64,000 nucleotides of DNA from Rhodocyclaceae bacterium (lineage in GTDB: Bacteria; Pseudomonadota; Gammaproteobacteria; Burkholderiales; Rhodocyclaceae), in the NCBI GenBank assembly GCA_020445805.1, contig JAGRFX010000001.1, positions 34,058 to 98,057 of the forward strand. Direction: 5' to 3'. Made by a program: the position numbers and the translations under genes. The number at the start of each line of letters is the position of its first letter. The stretch's first letter is position 1. Shown here one piece after another: positions 43,606-52,675 of the stretch. The notes beneath the pieces were generated by a model. It searched no databases. It had not been told where the DNA came from and saw only the letters and a program-made list of their open reading frames with translations.

Positions 43606-46587
43606 ATGGCGATGCTCGAACTGAGATTCCTGGGGGAATTCGGCGTAGTCCGCGATGGCGAGGCGCAGGCGCTGCCGCCATCGAAGAAGACGCGCGCCTT
43701 GCTCGCCTATCTGTGCATGCAGGGCCGCCGCCTGCGGCGCGAGCAATTGTGCGAGCTGCTTTGGGAGGTGCCGGACGATCCGCGTGGCTCCCTGCGCTGG
43801 AGCCTGAGCAAGCTGCGGCGCCTGCTGGAGGACGGCGAGCATGAACGCATCCTCGCCGACCGAACGCACGTCGGATTCGATGTCGGGGGCATTGCCGTGG
43901 ATGCGCTCGGCCTGCAGGCGCTGGCGGGCAGCGACCTGGCCCAGGTCACGACCGATGTGCTTGAGCAGGCGGCGGCCGAGTATTCGGGAAACTTTCTCGA
44001 AGGCCTGGAATTTCCCGACTTCCATGTCTTCCACGCCTGGTACATCGCAGAGCGCGAGAGCGCCACCCGGGCGCAGACCGCTCTGCTGCGCGAACTGGTG
44101 CGTCGACTCGTGGCGGCGCCGGATCGTGCCTTGAGACACGCGCGCGACCTGGTCTGCATCGCACCCTACGACGAGGGCGCGCGCGCCACGCTGATCCGCC
44201 TGCTGGTGGCGGCCCAGCACATCGAGGAGGCCGATCGCCAGGTCGAACTCGGCTTGCGGATGCTGAAGGAGGCCGGCGTGCAGAGCCTGGGCGCCCTGCG
44301 CGAGGCGCGGCAGGGGGCTGTGGGCGCGCCTGCCGTGACCGACGTTCCGCGCACGTCGCCCGGTCCGGTGCCGATGCGTCGCCTGTCGACCGCTGAACGC
44401 CAGCTCGTCGGCCGGCAGGCCGAACTGGAGGTGCTCGCAGCCGCCTGGCATGCGGCCCGGGCCGGTCGGGCTGGAGCCATTCTGCTGCGCGGCGAGCCCG
44501 GCCTCGGAAAGTCGACCCTGCTCGGCAGCATGCACAGGGTCCGCGATGAGGGTGCCCTGGTGTTGCGCGCCAGCGCCTTCGAGATGGATCAGATCCGGCC
44601 CTTCGCGCTCTGGATGGACGCGTTGCGCAGGGCACTGCCGGAGGCCGTGGGGCAGCTCTTTGGCGAGGAGATCGCCCAGAGTCGCGACACCCTGCTGGCG
44701 CGGCTGTCTGACCGGATCACCCGCGAGGCGGAGCGGCAACCGCTGGCGCTGCTCTTCGACGACGTCCATTGGGCCGACGAATCGAGCATTGCTGCGCTCC
44801 ATCATGTGCTGCGCCTGAACCGGCAGCTTCCGGTGCTTGCCGTGCTGGCAGCCCGAGAGTCCGAACTGCGCGACAACGTGAGCCTGCAGCAGGCGCTGCG
44901 GGGCCTGCGCCGCGATGGCCTGCTCCACGAACTGCGGCTGGGGCCGATGGCGGACCGGGAGATCGAAACCCTGATTCGCGCCCGCACCGACAGCGACGAC
45001 GGCGCGCGTCTGAGCCGAGAATGTGGCGGCAATCCGCTGCTGGCGCTGGAGCTCGCGCGCGCTGGCGCCGAAGGCGGGGGTGATGCGGGCGGGTCACTGT
45101 CTGAACTGGTTCGCGAGCGCCTGGCGCGGTTCGATCTGGAAGCGGCCGAGGTGTTGCGCTGGGCGGCCGTGCTTGGGCCGGTGGTACAGGTGCCGGCCCT
45201 GCTGCGCATGAGCGGCCTCGACGACGGGGTAGTTAGCCGCGCGCTGGAGGAGGCGGAGAGCCAGGCGATCCTGGTATCGGCCGAGGCGGGCCTGCGATTC
45301 GCGCACGACCTCATCGCGCGTGCCATCTACTCCGAGATCTCGCCGGTGCGCCGCCAGATCATGCACCGCAAGGTTGCAAGCTGGCTGGAACAGGACGAGA
45401 GCCTGGAACTCACGCGCGCGGCGGACCTGGCCCACCATGCGACGCTGAGCGGCGATGCGGCGCTCGCGGCACGGGCCATGGTGTCGGCCGGCAAGCTGTG
45501 CCTGCGCTTCTTCGCCAACGACGATGCCCAGTCGCTGGCCCGCAAGGGCCTTCAGCTTGCCGAAGACCTGCCGGCGGCCGAACAGGTGCGCCTGGCCGTC
45601 GAACTGCACGATGTCCTGCTGTGGGCAGCCCCGCTGGAGGACTGGCAGGATGAGGCCGATCGCTACACCCGCCTCGCCGAGCGGGCGCTCGACCATGGCG
45701 CGCCGGCCCATGCACGACAGGCCTACCACATGGCCGCCTACGTGCGCTGGCAGCATGGGCAATGGACCGGTGCGCGGGAACAATCGCTGCAGTCCGAGCG
45801 GGTCGCCCGCAGTGGCGGCAGCCGGGAACAGATCATCGGCCTCGCCGAAACCGCGAAGTGCCTGGTGCTCCTCGAACGCGACCTGTCGCAGGCCGATGCG
45901 ATGGCGATGGAGGCGCAGGCACGCGCCCAGCGAGGCGAATTTGCCCATCAGGCGATCCCGGCGGCGCTCGGCATGCTGCGCTTCTACGAGAACCGCCTGG
46001 ACGAGGCGGAAGAGCTCTTGAAGCGCGCCCGCACGCTGTGCAAATGGGCGGGCGACCGGGTCAGCGAGTATCAGGCCGACGAGTATCTCGCCATGATCGA
46101 TATCCAGCGCGGACGCTTCGACGATGCCCTGCGCCGCTGCGAGGATCTCGTCACGCTGGGGAACAAGCTGCGCGATGGCAGCGAAGGCCCCTTTGCTCAG
46201 GTGCTGCGCGGATTGTGCAGCTTCGCCATGGATGACGATGCAAGCGCCCTGGACGCGGCGCTCGCTGACCTGCGCATTGCGGACGCCAAGCATCGCCTGG
46301 CCTATGCGCAGACCCGGGCGGCCATGTTCGACTGCCAGCGCGGGCGACATGATCGCGGTGCGGATCGGGCCCGGGAGGCGCTCGAATGCGCCGAGGTGCT
46401 CGAACGGGGGACCGAAATGCTGCTCGCGCACGCGGTGCTGGCCCAATGCTGTCGCAGCGACGGCGATCTATCGAAGGCAGACGCGCATGTGGCGGCGGCC
46501 GCCCGCCTGCAGGCCAGAGGCGTGGCGACCTGGGCCGACGACATTGCAGCCCGCGTAATCGGATTGGAGCACCCACAACATGGTTGA
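43606..46587 (+). CDS. AfsR/SARP-like regulator with BTAD, AAA ATPase and TPR regions
   Basis: A large transcription regulator of 993 residues. An OmpR-type winged helix at 1-90 (MLELRFLGEFGVVRDGEAQAL, KTRALLAYLCMQGRRLRREQLCELLW) is followed by a bacterial transcriptional activator domain to about 250. An AAA/STAND-type ATPase comes next (Walker A GEPGLGKST, 296-304, with LLFDDVHWAD as Walker B). Long TPR-like helical repeats fill the C-terminus. This layout is common in actinobacterial antibiotic regulators and less so in Betaproteobacteria. Starts at 43606 and 43612 are both possible. It overlaps the tandem DUF4242 gene by 8 bases and likely controls the divergent cysteine synthase operon. 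Confidence 0.9.
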   Translation: MAMLELRFLGEFGVVRDGEAQALPPSKKTRALLAYLCMQGRRLRREQLCELLWEVPDDPRGSLRWSLSKLRRLLEDGEHERILADRTHVGFDVGGIAVDALGLQALAGSDLAQVTTDVLEQAAAEYSGNFLEGLEFPDFHVFHAWYIAERESATRAQTALLRELVRRLVAAPDRALRHARDLVCIAPYDEGARATLIRLLVAAQHIEEADRQVELGLRMLKEAGVQSLGALREARQGAVGAPAVTDVPRTSPGPVPMRRLSTAERQLVGRQAELEVLAAAWHAARAGRAGAILLRGEPGLGKSTLLGSMHRVRDEGALVLRASAFEMDQIRPFALWMDALRRALPEAVGQLFGEEIAQSRDTLLARLSDRITREAERQPLALLFDDVHWADESSIAALHHVLRLNRQLPVLAVLAARESELRDNVSLQQALRGLRRDGLLHELRLGPMADREIETLIRARTDSDDGARLSRECGGNPLLALELARAGAEGGGDAGGSLSELVRERLARFDLEAAEVLRWAAVLGPVVQVPALLRMSGLDDGVVSRALEEAESQAILVSAEAGLRFAHDLIARAIYSEISPVRRQIMHRKVASWLEQDESLELTRAADLAHHATLSGDAALAARAMVSAGKLCLRFFANDDAQSLARKGLQLAEDLPAAEQVRLAVELHDVLLWAAPLEDWQDEADRYTRLAERALDHGAPAHARQAYHMAAYVRWQHGQWTGAREQSLQSERVARSGGSREQIIGLAETAKCLVLLERDLSQADAMAMEAQARAQRGEFAHQAIPAALGMLRFYENRLDEAEELLKRARTLCKWAGDRVSEYQADEYLAMIDIQRGRFDDALRRCEDLVTLGNKLRDGSEGPFAQVLRGLCSFAMDDDASALDAALADLRIADAKHRLAYAQTRAAMFDCQRGRHDRGADRAREALECAEVLERGTEMLLAHAVLAQCCRSDGDLSKADAHVAAAARLQARGVATWADDIAARVIGLEHPQHG

Positions 46588-47107
46588 AATGGTCCTGGAG
46601 CGGGATTTCGACACGCCGATCAGCGCAGCCGAGGTGAGATCGGGTGCCGATTTGGGCTGCCTGAGCCTGCATCGGGTCGGGTGGAGATGCAGCCTGCTGT
46701 CGCTCGACGGACGCAAGATGATCTGCAGTTTCCAGGCTGCCGATGCGGAGTCCGTGCGGATCGCCCTGCGCATGGGCGGCGCGGACATCCGCCGGCTGTG
46801 GGCCGGATCGATCCACGAGGCGCCGCGGGTCTCTGTTCCACTGATGGACAGGGCCAATGTATTGGTGCGTCGTTCGTTCGAGCAGCCCGTCGCCATTGCG
46901 GAAATCCAGGCGCGCGAGGATTCCGGTGCCTGGTGCCTCGACGCCCGGCAGGTGACATTCGTTCGCACCTACTTTTCCCGCGACCGCAAGCGGATGGTCT
47001 GCCTGTACCACGCGCCGGATGCGGAATCCGTGCGAGAGGCACAGCGCAGTGCCGACATGCCCATGGACGACGTGTGGGCCTTTTCCGTCGTCGCGCCGGC
47101 GGCCTGA
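46580..47107 (+). CDS. tandem DUF4242 protein
   Basis: A protein of 175 residues made of two DUF4242-type halves (about 1-80 and 85-175). Each has a strand start (LERDFDTPISAAEV; LVRRSFEQPVAIAEI), a mid strand pair (MICSFQAADAESVRIALR; MVCLYHAPDAESVREAQR) and a shared AESVR turn. A fusion of two domains would form the dimer unit in one chain. It overlaps the AfsR-like regulator by 8 bases, so it is co-transcribed with it. Its paralogue at 38792 also neighbours a winged-helix regulator. The function is unknown. Confidence 0.82.
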   Translation: MVEMVLERDFDTPISAAEVRSGADLGCLSLHRVGWRCSLLSLDGRKMICSFQAADAESVRIALRMGGADIRRLWAGSIHEAPRVSVPLMDRANVLVRRSFEQPVAIAEIQAREDSGAWCLDARQVTFVRTYFSRDRKRMVCLYHAPDAESVREAQRSADMPMDDVWAFSVVAPAA

Positions 47108-47286
47108 TCGACCCGGAAGCGGCTATCCCGGGCCGACGGCCCGAAGCGCGCTTCCACGAGGCCCCGCGCAGCCCCCTGAAAATTCCACGGAGTCTTTAAC
47201 GCTGGTTCCAACGACCCGGGCCGAAAGTTCGTCCTGCCCGCTCAGTGATCGGGCATCCCTACAGACAGACTTTCAGGAGATGGAAC

Positions 47287-47859
47287 ATGAACGCTCGGAT
47301 GAACGCCCAGGCAACCCGTGTCGACAACGGTGTGAACGTGGAAGCCCTGCTCGGCGCCCGCGAGGCCCTTACCCAGATGCCCGAGGCAGCCCGCTTCAAC
47401 TGGCGCGCCACCTGCGAATGGGTCAAGGGCACGCATGCCCGGTCCACCATCGACAGCTTCTTCGGCCTCGGCGAGGAGCAGCAGCACAACACGATGCACC
47501 GGATCGACAGCGACCACCCGGAGCTCTTCGCATCCGAGGACCACGGCGCGACCCCGGTCGAGATCGTACTGGCCGGGCTCGCCGGCTGCCTGACCGCAGG
47601 CATCGCCACCGTCGCCCAGAACCGCAACATCCAGCTGCGCTCGGTGAAGGCTACGCTGGAGGCGGGCATGGACCTGCAGGGCATCCTGGGCATCGACGGC
47701 GAGGTCCGCAATGGCTTCGACGGCGTGAAGGTGACCTACGCGATCGACGCCGACGCCACGCGCGAAGAGATCGAGGCGCTGGTGGCCCAGTCGCAGAAGC
47801 GCTCGGCGGTCTTCGACATCATCACCAATCCGACCGATGTCTCGGTCGTGGTGTCATGA
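47287..47859 (+). CDS. OsmC/Ohr-family protein
   Basis: A protein of 190 residues of the OsmC-like superfamily of thiol peroxidases. The stretch VEIVLAGLAGCLTAGIA contains the resolving cysteine; however, the second (peroxidatic) cysteine of typical OsmC proteins is not evident, so activity is uncertain. A possible first cysteine in NWRATCEWVKG is a candidate. An AGGAGA ribosome site lies 6-7 bases before the chosen start. It overlaps the flavin monooxygenase gene as ATGA. It lies downstream of the DUF4242 gene across 179 bases, so it may have its own promoter. Confidence 0.88.
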   Translation: MNARMNAQATRVDNGVNVEALLGAREALTQMPEAARFNWRATCEWVKGTHARSTIDSFFGLGEEQQHNTMHRIDSDHPELFASEDHGATPVEIVLAGLAGCLTAGIATVAQNRNIQLRSVKATLEAGMDLQGILGIDGEVRNGFDGVKVTYAIDADATREEIEALVAQSQKRSAVFDIITNPTDVSVVVS

Positions 47860-49154
47860 ACGGGGTGTCCAACCGCGCCTCGCCGGGGGCCGGCACCGTC
47901 GATGTGCTCATCGTCGGTGCCGGCCACAGCGGCCTCGCCATGAGCCACTGCCTGGCCCGTCGCGGGATCGAGCATGTGGTGCTGGAGCGCGGTGAGATCG
48001 CCCACGCATGGCGTCACCAGCGCTGGGATTCTCTCCGCCTGCTGACACCGAACTGGCTCACTCGGCTGCCCGGCATGGCCTACGACGGCGATGATCCGGA
48101 CGGATTCATGGGGCGCCATGCCGTTGCGGACTTCATCGAGCGCTACGCGCGGGCGTCCTCGGCCCCGGTGCGCACGGGCACGACGGTGCTGTCGGTGCGT
48201 CAGGACGAGTCCGGCTACCACGTGGATACCGACCGCGGCCGCTGGCGCTGCCGCGCACTGGTAATTGCGAGCGGCGCGTTCGCGAAGGCGTGCGTACCTC
48301 GCCTCGCCGCCGACTTGCCGCCCGATGTGGCGCAACTGACACCCTACGACTACCGCAATCCCGGGCAGGTCGAGGCGGGCGGAGTGCTGGTGGTCGGCGC
48401 CTCGGCGACCGGTTTGCAACTGGCCGACGAGCTTCAGCGTGCCGGGCGCAGCGTGACGATCGCGGTCGGCGAGCACGTCCGCATGCCGCGGACCTATCGT
48501 GGGCGCGACATCCAGTGGTGGATGCACGAGACCGGGCTCCTCGACCAGCGCTTCGACGCCCAGGACGACCTGGCACGAGCGCGTGGCGTGGCTTCGCCGC
48601 AACTGGTCGGTTCGCGCGAGCGGCAGATCATGGATCTCAATGCGCTCAGTGGCGGCGGTGCACGCCTGGTGGGGCGCGTCGCCGGCGTACGGGACGGAAA
48701 AGTGCAGTTGTCCGGATCGCTGCGCAACGTCTGTGCGCTTGCCGACCTGAAGATGGGTCGCCTGCTGGGGTCGATCGACGACTGGCTGCAGGCGACCGGC
48801 AGGGATGCGGCCCTGCCACCGGGCGTGCGCTTTGCCGCCACCCGGGTGCCGGAAAAGCCCGTGCTTGGCCTGGATCTGCGGCGCGAGGGCATCCGCACCG
48901 TGATCTGGGCCACCGGATTCCGGCCGGACCATGCCTGGCTGCATCTGCCGGCCTTCGATCGCAAGGGCCGGATGGCCCATGCCGGCGGCGTTGCGACGCT
49001 GCCCGGGCTGTACCTGATGGGCCTGCCCTTCCTGCGGAGGCGCAAGTCGAGCTTCATCCACGGTGCCGAAGATGACGCGTACGAACTGTCGGCCCACCTG
49101 GCGACGTATCTCGACGCCGTGGGCCGCCATCGCAGGGATCTGGTTGCGCTCTAG
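47856..49154 (+). CDS. flavin-containing monooxygenase (FMO/NAD(P)-binding)
   Basis: A FAD- and NADPH-dependent monooxygenase-like protein of 432 residues. The FAD motif GAGHSGLAMSHCL (residues 21-33) and a second dinucleotide motif GASATGLQLADEL (near 180) frame the family signature WRHQRWDSLRLLTPNW; the ATGFRPDHAWL motif is near the C-terminus. It would oxidise a nitrogen- or sulfur-containing substrate, or act as an oxidoreductase. It is translationally coupled to the OsmC gene by ATGA. With the cysteine synthase, 2OG-oxygenase and AhpD-like genes it suggests sulfur or peroxide chemistry. Confidence 0.9.
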   Translation: MNGVSNRASPGAGTVDVLIVGAGHSGLAMSHCLARRGIEHVVLERGEIAHAWRHQRWDSLRLLTPNWLTRLPGMAYDGDDPDGFMGRHAVADFIERYARASSAPVRTGTTVLSVRQDESGYHVDTDRGRWRCRALVIASGAFAKACVPRLAADLPPDVAQLTPYDYRNPGQVEAGGVLVVGASATGLQLADELQRAGRSVTIAVGEHVRMPRTYRGRDIQWWMHETGLLDQRFDAQDDLARARGVASPQLVGSRERQIMDLNALSGGGARLVGRVAGVRDGKVQLSGSLRNVCALADLKMGRLLGSIDDWLQATGRDAALPPGVRFAATRVPEKPVLGLDLRREGIRTVIWATGFRPDHAWLHLPAFDRKGRMAHAGGVATLPGLYLMGLPFLRRRKSSFIHGAEDDAYELSAHLATYLDAVGRHRRDLVAL

Positions 49155-49309
49155 GCTGCGACTGGCCTGCTGCAGCGGCGTCCGGACCGACCGCGGCGCG
49201 CGTGCATCCTGGCCCGGACCGTCCGCCGGCGGACCGGCATACGCCAGACCGATGCTCATGTCGTTCGACTGCGTCCGGGCGCGGTGTCGTCCACAGCGGC
49301 ATGGTTGGT

Positions 49310-50206
49310 TCACGGAAGGCGCCAACCTAGAAAATCGCGCGAGGCGACCACGGCACCGCCAACGATGAGGGCACAGGCCACGCCCACGGCCCAGGTGGCT
49401 TCGGCCTGCCCCGCGGCGATCAGCAGCATCGTGGAGAGCAAGGGGGCGGCATAGGACATCGCCCCCAGGGCCTGGAGGTTGCCCTTCTTGGTCCCGTAGT
49501 CCCAGACGAAGAAGGCGGCGCCGACCGGTCCGATGCCGAGCCCGACGATCGCCAGAAGCTGCCCGGTGGAGGGCACGACCGTGGGCTCCAGCAGCAGGTG
49601 GCAGAGCAGACCCAGGGCCGCCACGACCCCGCAGAAGCCGCCGACCACGTCGGTCGGCACCTGGCCGAAGCGCCGGTTCAGGACCGAGTAGCCGGACCAG
49701 GTCAGGGCACAGGCCAGGGCCGCCAGATAGCCCACCAGATAGCGCGACTCAAGCGCGACGGCGCCCCCCTGGGTGATCAGGACCACGGCGCCCGCCAGGC
49801 CCATCGCCCCGCCGGCCACATGGAACCAGCGCAGCCGCTCGCCGGGGAGCAGGGACGAGAAGAGCACGACCAGCAAGGGCCACAGGTAGGCAATCAGGCT
49901 CGCATCGACGGCCGGTGCATGTCTCAGCGCCACGAAATAGAAGCAGTGGTACCCGAACAGCCCGCCCACGCCAAGGAGCCAGACGCCCAGCGGCTGTCGC
50001 ATCCGGCGCAGGGCGGCACGCCCGCGCAGCGCCAGCACGCCGCCGCTGAGCACGAAGGCCACGCCGAAGCTCATGGCCAGCAGCTGGAACGGCGGAATCT
50101 CCCTGGCCCCGGTGGTAAAGAGGGCCAGCAGGCTCCACAGCAGGATCGCGATACCCCCGACCAGGGTGGCGCGAAGGCGGCGGGAAGGATCAGGAATGGC
50201 GGACAT
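49310..50206 (-). CDS. EamA-family (drug/metabolite) exporter
   Basis: A membrane protein of 298 residues with about ten helices in two EamA halves, resembling YddG-type aromatic amino-acid exporters (ALRHAPAVDASLIAYLWPLLVVLFSSLLPGERL in the first half; WDYGTKKGNLQALGAMSYAAPLLSTM in the second). It would export a small metabolite across the inner membrane. It is a single minus-strand gene convergent with the flavin monooxygenase gene. The substrate cannot be told from the sequence. Confidence 0.9.
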   Translation of the reverse strand: MSAIPDPSRRLRATLVGGIAILLWSLLALFTTGAREIPPFQLLAMSFGVAFVLSGGVLALRGRAALRRMRQPLGVWLLGVGGLFGYHCFYFVALRHAPAVDASLIAYLWPLLVVLFSSLLPGERLRWFHVAGGAMGLAGAVVLITQGGAVALESRYLVGYLAALACALTWSGYSVLNRRFGQVPTDVVGGFCGVVAALGLLCHLLLEPTVVPSTGQLLAIVGLGIGPVGAAFFVWDYGTKKGNLQALGAMSYAAPLLSTMLLIAAGQAEATWAVGVACALIVGGAVVASRDFLGWRLP

Positions 50207-50836
50207 GGGGCGAACTCGCGAGCGGCTGGATGAAGGTCAGCCTATGGTTCTCCTGGCGGGAAATATTGTCCGATCCGCAGGAGTCTTTGACCCAGGTGCA
50301 GCCATCCGGGGGGGCGTTGACTGTCCGCGGTGAGGAGGGCGGAAGAGCCTGAGGCGTCATCCGCCCATCGGGGAGCAACACGCATGCAAGCCCGGCGAAT
50401 GACGCTGCGCCTTTCCACCCCATGCGGGTAAAGTCTGCGTGTGGACTCGTTCGTCCACAAGCCGCTGATCACAACCTGCGGAGCTACTGCTGCAGCGTGT
50501 GATCAGGTGCCACTCAAAATGACGATGAACGCTGCCCTGCGCATGGGCATGTCTTAAGAGGCAAGAATATCAAGTAGTCAAAGCGTGCATTTGCAGAGCC
50601 GGCCATGCGGCGTTCCGATGGTGTTCGACCAATCGGTCGTCCAACGGCAATGTCGGCCGTATGCCCCTGATGGCTTCATTGTCACTCGCCCGCGCCGGCC
50701 AGTGTTCCCTTGGATTTTGCAGTTTTCATTGCCTAGACTCCGTCTAATCATTGGCGCCGGAATGGGCACTTTGTAGGGTGTTTGCTGTTGTCGCCGAAAT
50801 TGTGCTGATCGCTTCTCACCATCCGAAGGAATATGC
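50207..50836. other. 630-base gap before the repeat/PI-PLC gene
   Basis: No supported gene. It contains a hairpin TGTGGAC/GTCCACA (50440-50459) and the larger stem described separately, then an A+T-richer part toward 50836 that likely holds the promoter of the repeat/PI-PLC gene. GAAGGA lies just before that gene's start. Nothing else is seen. Confidence 0.4.
50465..50506. repeat. nine-base inverted repeat with an inner stem
   Basis: CTGATCACA (50465-50473) and TGTGATCAG (50498-50506) are perfect complements separated by 24 bases. Those bases include CTGC and GCAG arms, so a two-step hairpin can form. It has no T-run. It resembles neither an integron attC nor a CRP site in orientation. Role unknown. 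Confidence 0.5.
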
Positions 50837-52675
50837 ATGGCTAAACTACTGGACCCTAACTGCGGCGCAAATCTTGCCGTCCTGGACGGCTACGTCTACT
50901 TTCAGGCAGGCGGCAAGGGTCTCTACCGCGTGCCGTGCGATGGCAGCGCCGACGCGCAGCAATTGGACCCGAATTGCGGCCGTCTTGTGGTCCCTGGCGA
51001 TGGGTACGTTTACTTTGAGGCGGGCAGCCACGGTCTTTACCGTGTGCCCTGCGATGGCAGCGCCAAGGCGATCAATCTGCATGCCACCGCCGGAACTTGT
51101 GTCGTTTCGGGTCGATTCGTCTACTTTCAGGCAGGAGGCGAGGGTCTCTACCGCGTGCCCTGCGACGGTAGCGCGAAAGCTCAGCAACTGGATTCGCGTT
51201 GCGGGGAAAACCTTGCTGTCCGGGATGGAAACGTCTACTTCCAGGCGGGGAACCACGGTCTATTCCGTGTGCCCTGTGACGGTAGCGCCAAGGCGCAGCA
51301 ACTGGACCCGAATTGCGGCCATCTTGTCGTCCCCGGCGATGGATATGTCTACTTTCAGGCGGGCAGCCATGGTCTTTACCGTGTGCGATGTGACGGCGGC
51401 GAGATAGCGCAGCAACTCGATCCTCATTGCGAGCATCTTGTCGTCCCCGGCGACGGCTACGTCTACTTTCAGGCCGGGAGCAAGGGACTCTACCGTGTCC
51501 CTTGCGACGGCCATGAATCGGCGAAGCGACTGGACGAGAATGCAGGCTACCTGACCGTCTTTGGTGACGGCTACGTTTACTTTCAGGCCTCAAACAAGGG
51601 TCTTTATCGCGTGATCTGCGATGGCAGCGTGCCAGCGACACGGCTTGATGCCAACTGCGGAAATTTGGTTGCCGACCGGGGTTATGTCTATTTCCAGGGC
51701 GGGCCAGGATGGAATGCCCTGTATCGCGTGGGTGTGGCAGTTCCAACTTCGCCGCCGGGATTGACATTTGAAATTCAGGATGAGTACGCCGTTAGCTCCG
51801 TCCTGAATGCTCAAATCGAGAAGAAGTATTCTGCCATCAAGAGTCTGATGGACAAGGCAAAAAAAGACGCGTCCGAAACATGGTTCCTGAATTTCACCAG
51901 CGGGGCGTCGACTGGCGCCTATCCCAATGCGGTGGCGGCCAGAATCAATGGGCAGGTCAGAACCCATATCGGGTCTCTGGCGGTGAATAAAACCAACAGA
52001 TTGGGCACGATCATCATGGATTTTCCAGATGACAATCAGCGCACCGATCTGATTGACATCATTTTCAATTACAACTCGGCCTCACCACTTTCGGCCAAGG
52101 AGTGGATGGGTGGCATTTCCGACGAAAAGAAGCTCTCTCAGATAACCATCCCCGGAACACATGATTCCTGCGCATACAAATCGTCGGTATCCGCCATCAG
52201 CAAATGTCATAACCTGACGTTGAAGCAGCAGTTGGAGGCGGGCATCCGATTCATTGACATCCGGTGTCGCCACTTTCGTGACAAGTTTGAGATCCATCAC
52301 GGCGTGGAATATCTTGACCTGACTTTCGATGACGTGTGGCAGACCTGTCAAGACTTCCTGAAAGCGAATGATCGGGAATGCATCATCATGTCGATCAAAG
52401 AAGAACACGATGCGGCTTCTAATGAGAAGACGTTCGAGGAGGTATTTGATGGATACGTCCAGAAGGCGCCGGATTTGTGGTCTCTCGGCAATACCATTCC
52501 GTCGCTTTCAAAAGACGTTCGAGGGACAATCGTTTTGCTCCGCCGATTCTTTATTGCGCCAGACAGCGATGTGACCAGACGGGGCATTGACCTCACGGCG
52601 TGGCTCGACAACAAGACCTTCACCTGGCCATACCCAACTGCAGACATGACGGGTATTTCAACGCATTCGTTGTGA
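50837..52675 (+). CDS. beta-repeat protein with a C-terminal PI-PLC X domain, apparently truncated
   Basis: A protein of 612 residues. Residues 5-310 hold eight copies of a 38-residue repeat of the form LDPNCG..VV.GDGYVYFQAG..GLYRVPCDGS, with conserved cysteines. A spacer follows to about 425, then a phosphatidylinositol-specific phospholipase C catalytic X-domain: LSQITIPGTHDSCAYK with the first catalytic histidine, GIRFIDIRCRHF, the second catalytic histidine in FEIHHGVEYLD, IIMSIKEEHDA and IVLLRRFF. The protein stops at TGISTHSL, where related lipases continue with about 100 further residues. No signal peptide is apparent. The gene is more A+T-rich than its neighbours. Phospholipid or sugar-phosphate cleavage is the family role. 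Confidence 0.82.
   Translation: MAKLLDPNCGANLAVLDGYVYFQAGGKGLYRVPCDGSADAQQLDPNCGRLVVPGDGYVYFEAGSHGLYRVPCDGSAKAINLHATAGTCVVSGRFVYFQAGGEGLYRVPCDGSAKAQQLDSRCGENLAVRDGNVYFQAGNHGLFRVPCDGSAKAQQLDPNCGHLVVPGDGYVYFQAGSHGLYRVRCDGGEIAQQLDPHCEHLVVPGDGYVYFQAGSKGLYRVPCDGHESAKRLDENAGYLTVFGDGYVYFQASNKGLYRVICDGSVPATRLDANCGNLVADRGYVYFQGGPGWNALYRVGVAVPTSPPGLTFEIQDEYAVSSVLNAQIEKKYSAIKSLMDKAKKDASETWFLNFTSGASTGAYPNAVAARINGQVRTHIGSLAVNKTNRLGTIIMDFPDDNQRTDLIDIIFNYNSASPLSAKEWMGGISDEKKLSQITIPGTHDSCAYKSSVSAISKCHNLTLKQQLEAGIRFIDIRCRHFRDKFEIHHGVEYLDLTFDDVWQTCQDFLKANDRECIIMSIKEEHDAASNEKTFEEVFDGYVQKAPDLWSLGNTIPSLSKDVRGTIVLLRRFFIAPDSDVTRRGIDLTAWLDNKTFTWPYPTADMTGISTHSL
50849..51764 (+). repeat. eight tandem 38-codon repeats inside the PI-PLC gene
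   Basis: Each unit is about 114 bases and encodes a strand-turn-strand pattern with YVYFQAG, GLYRV and CDGS blocks. Copies diverge in the variable middle and keep the cysteines. Units 2, 5 and 6 are nearly identical over long stretches, which suggests recent duplication or gene conversion. They resemble the blades of a small beta-propeller (inference). Confidence 0.8.

Noticed and set aside
43408-44928. An upstream extension of the cysteine synthase frame to 44928
   Set aside because: It would run antisense through the AfsR-like regulator; the CysK domain begins at 43407.
50849-51764. A CRISPR-like or TALE-like array
   Set aside because: The repeats are in-frame protein repeats of 114 bases with amino-acid conservation, and they have no unique spacers.
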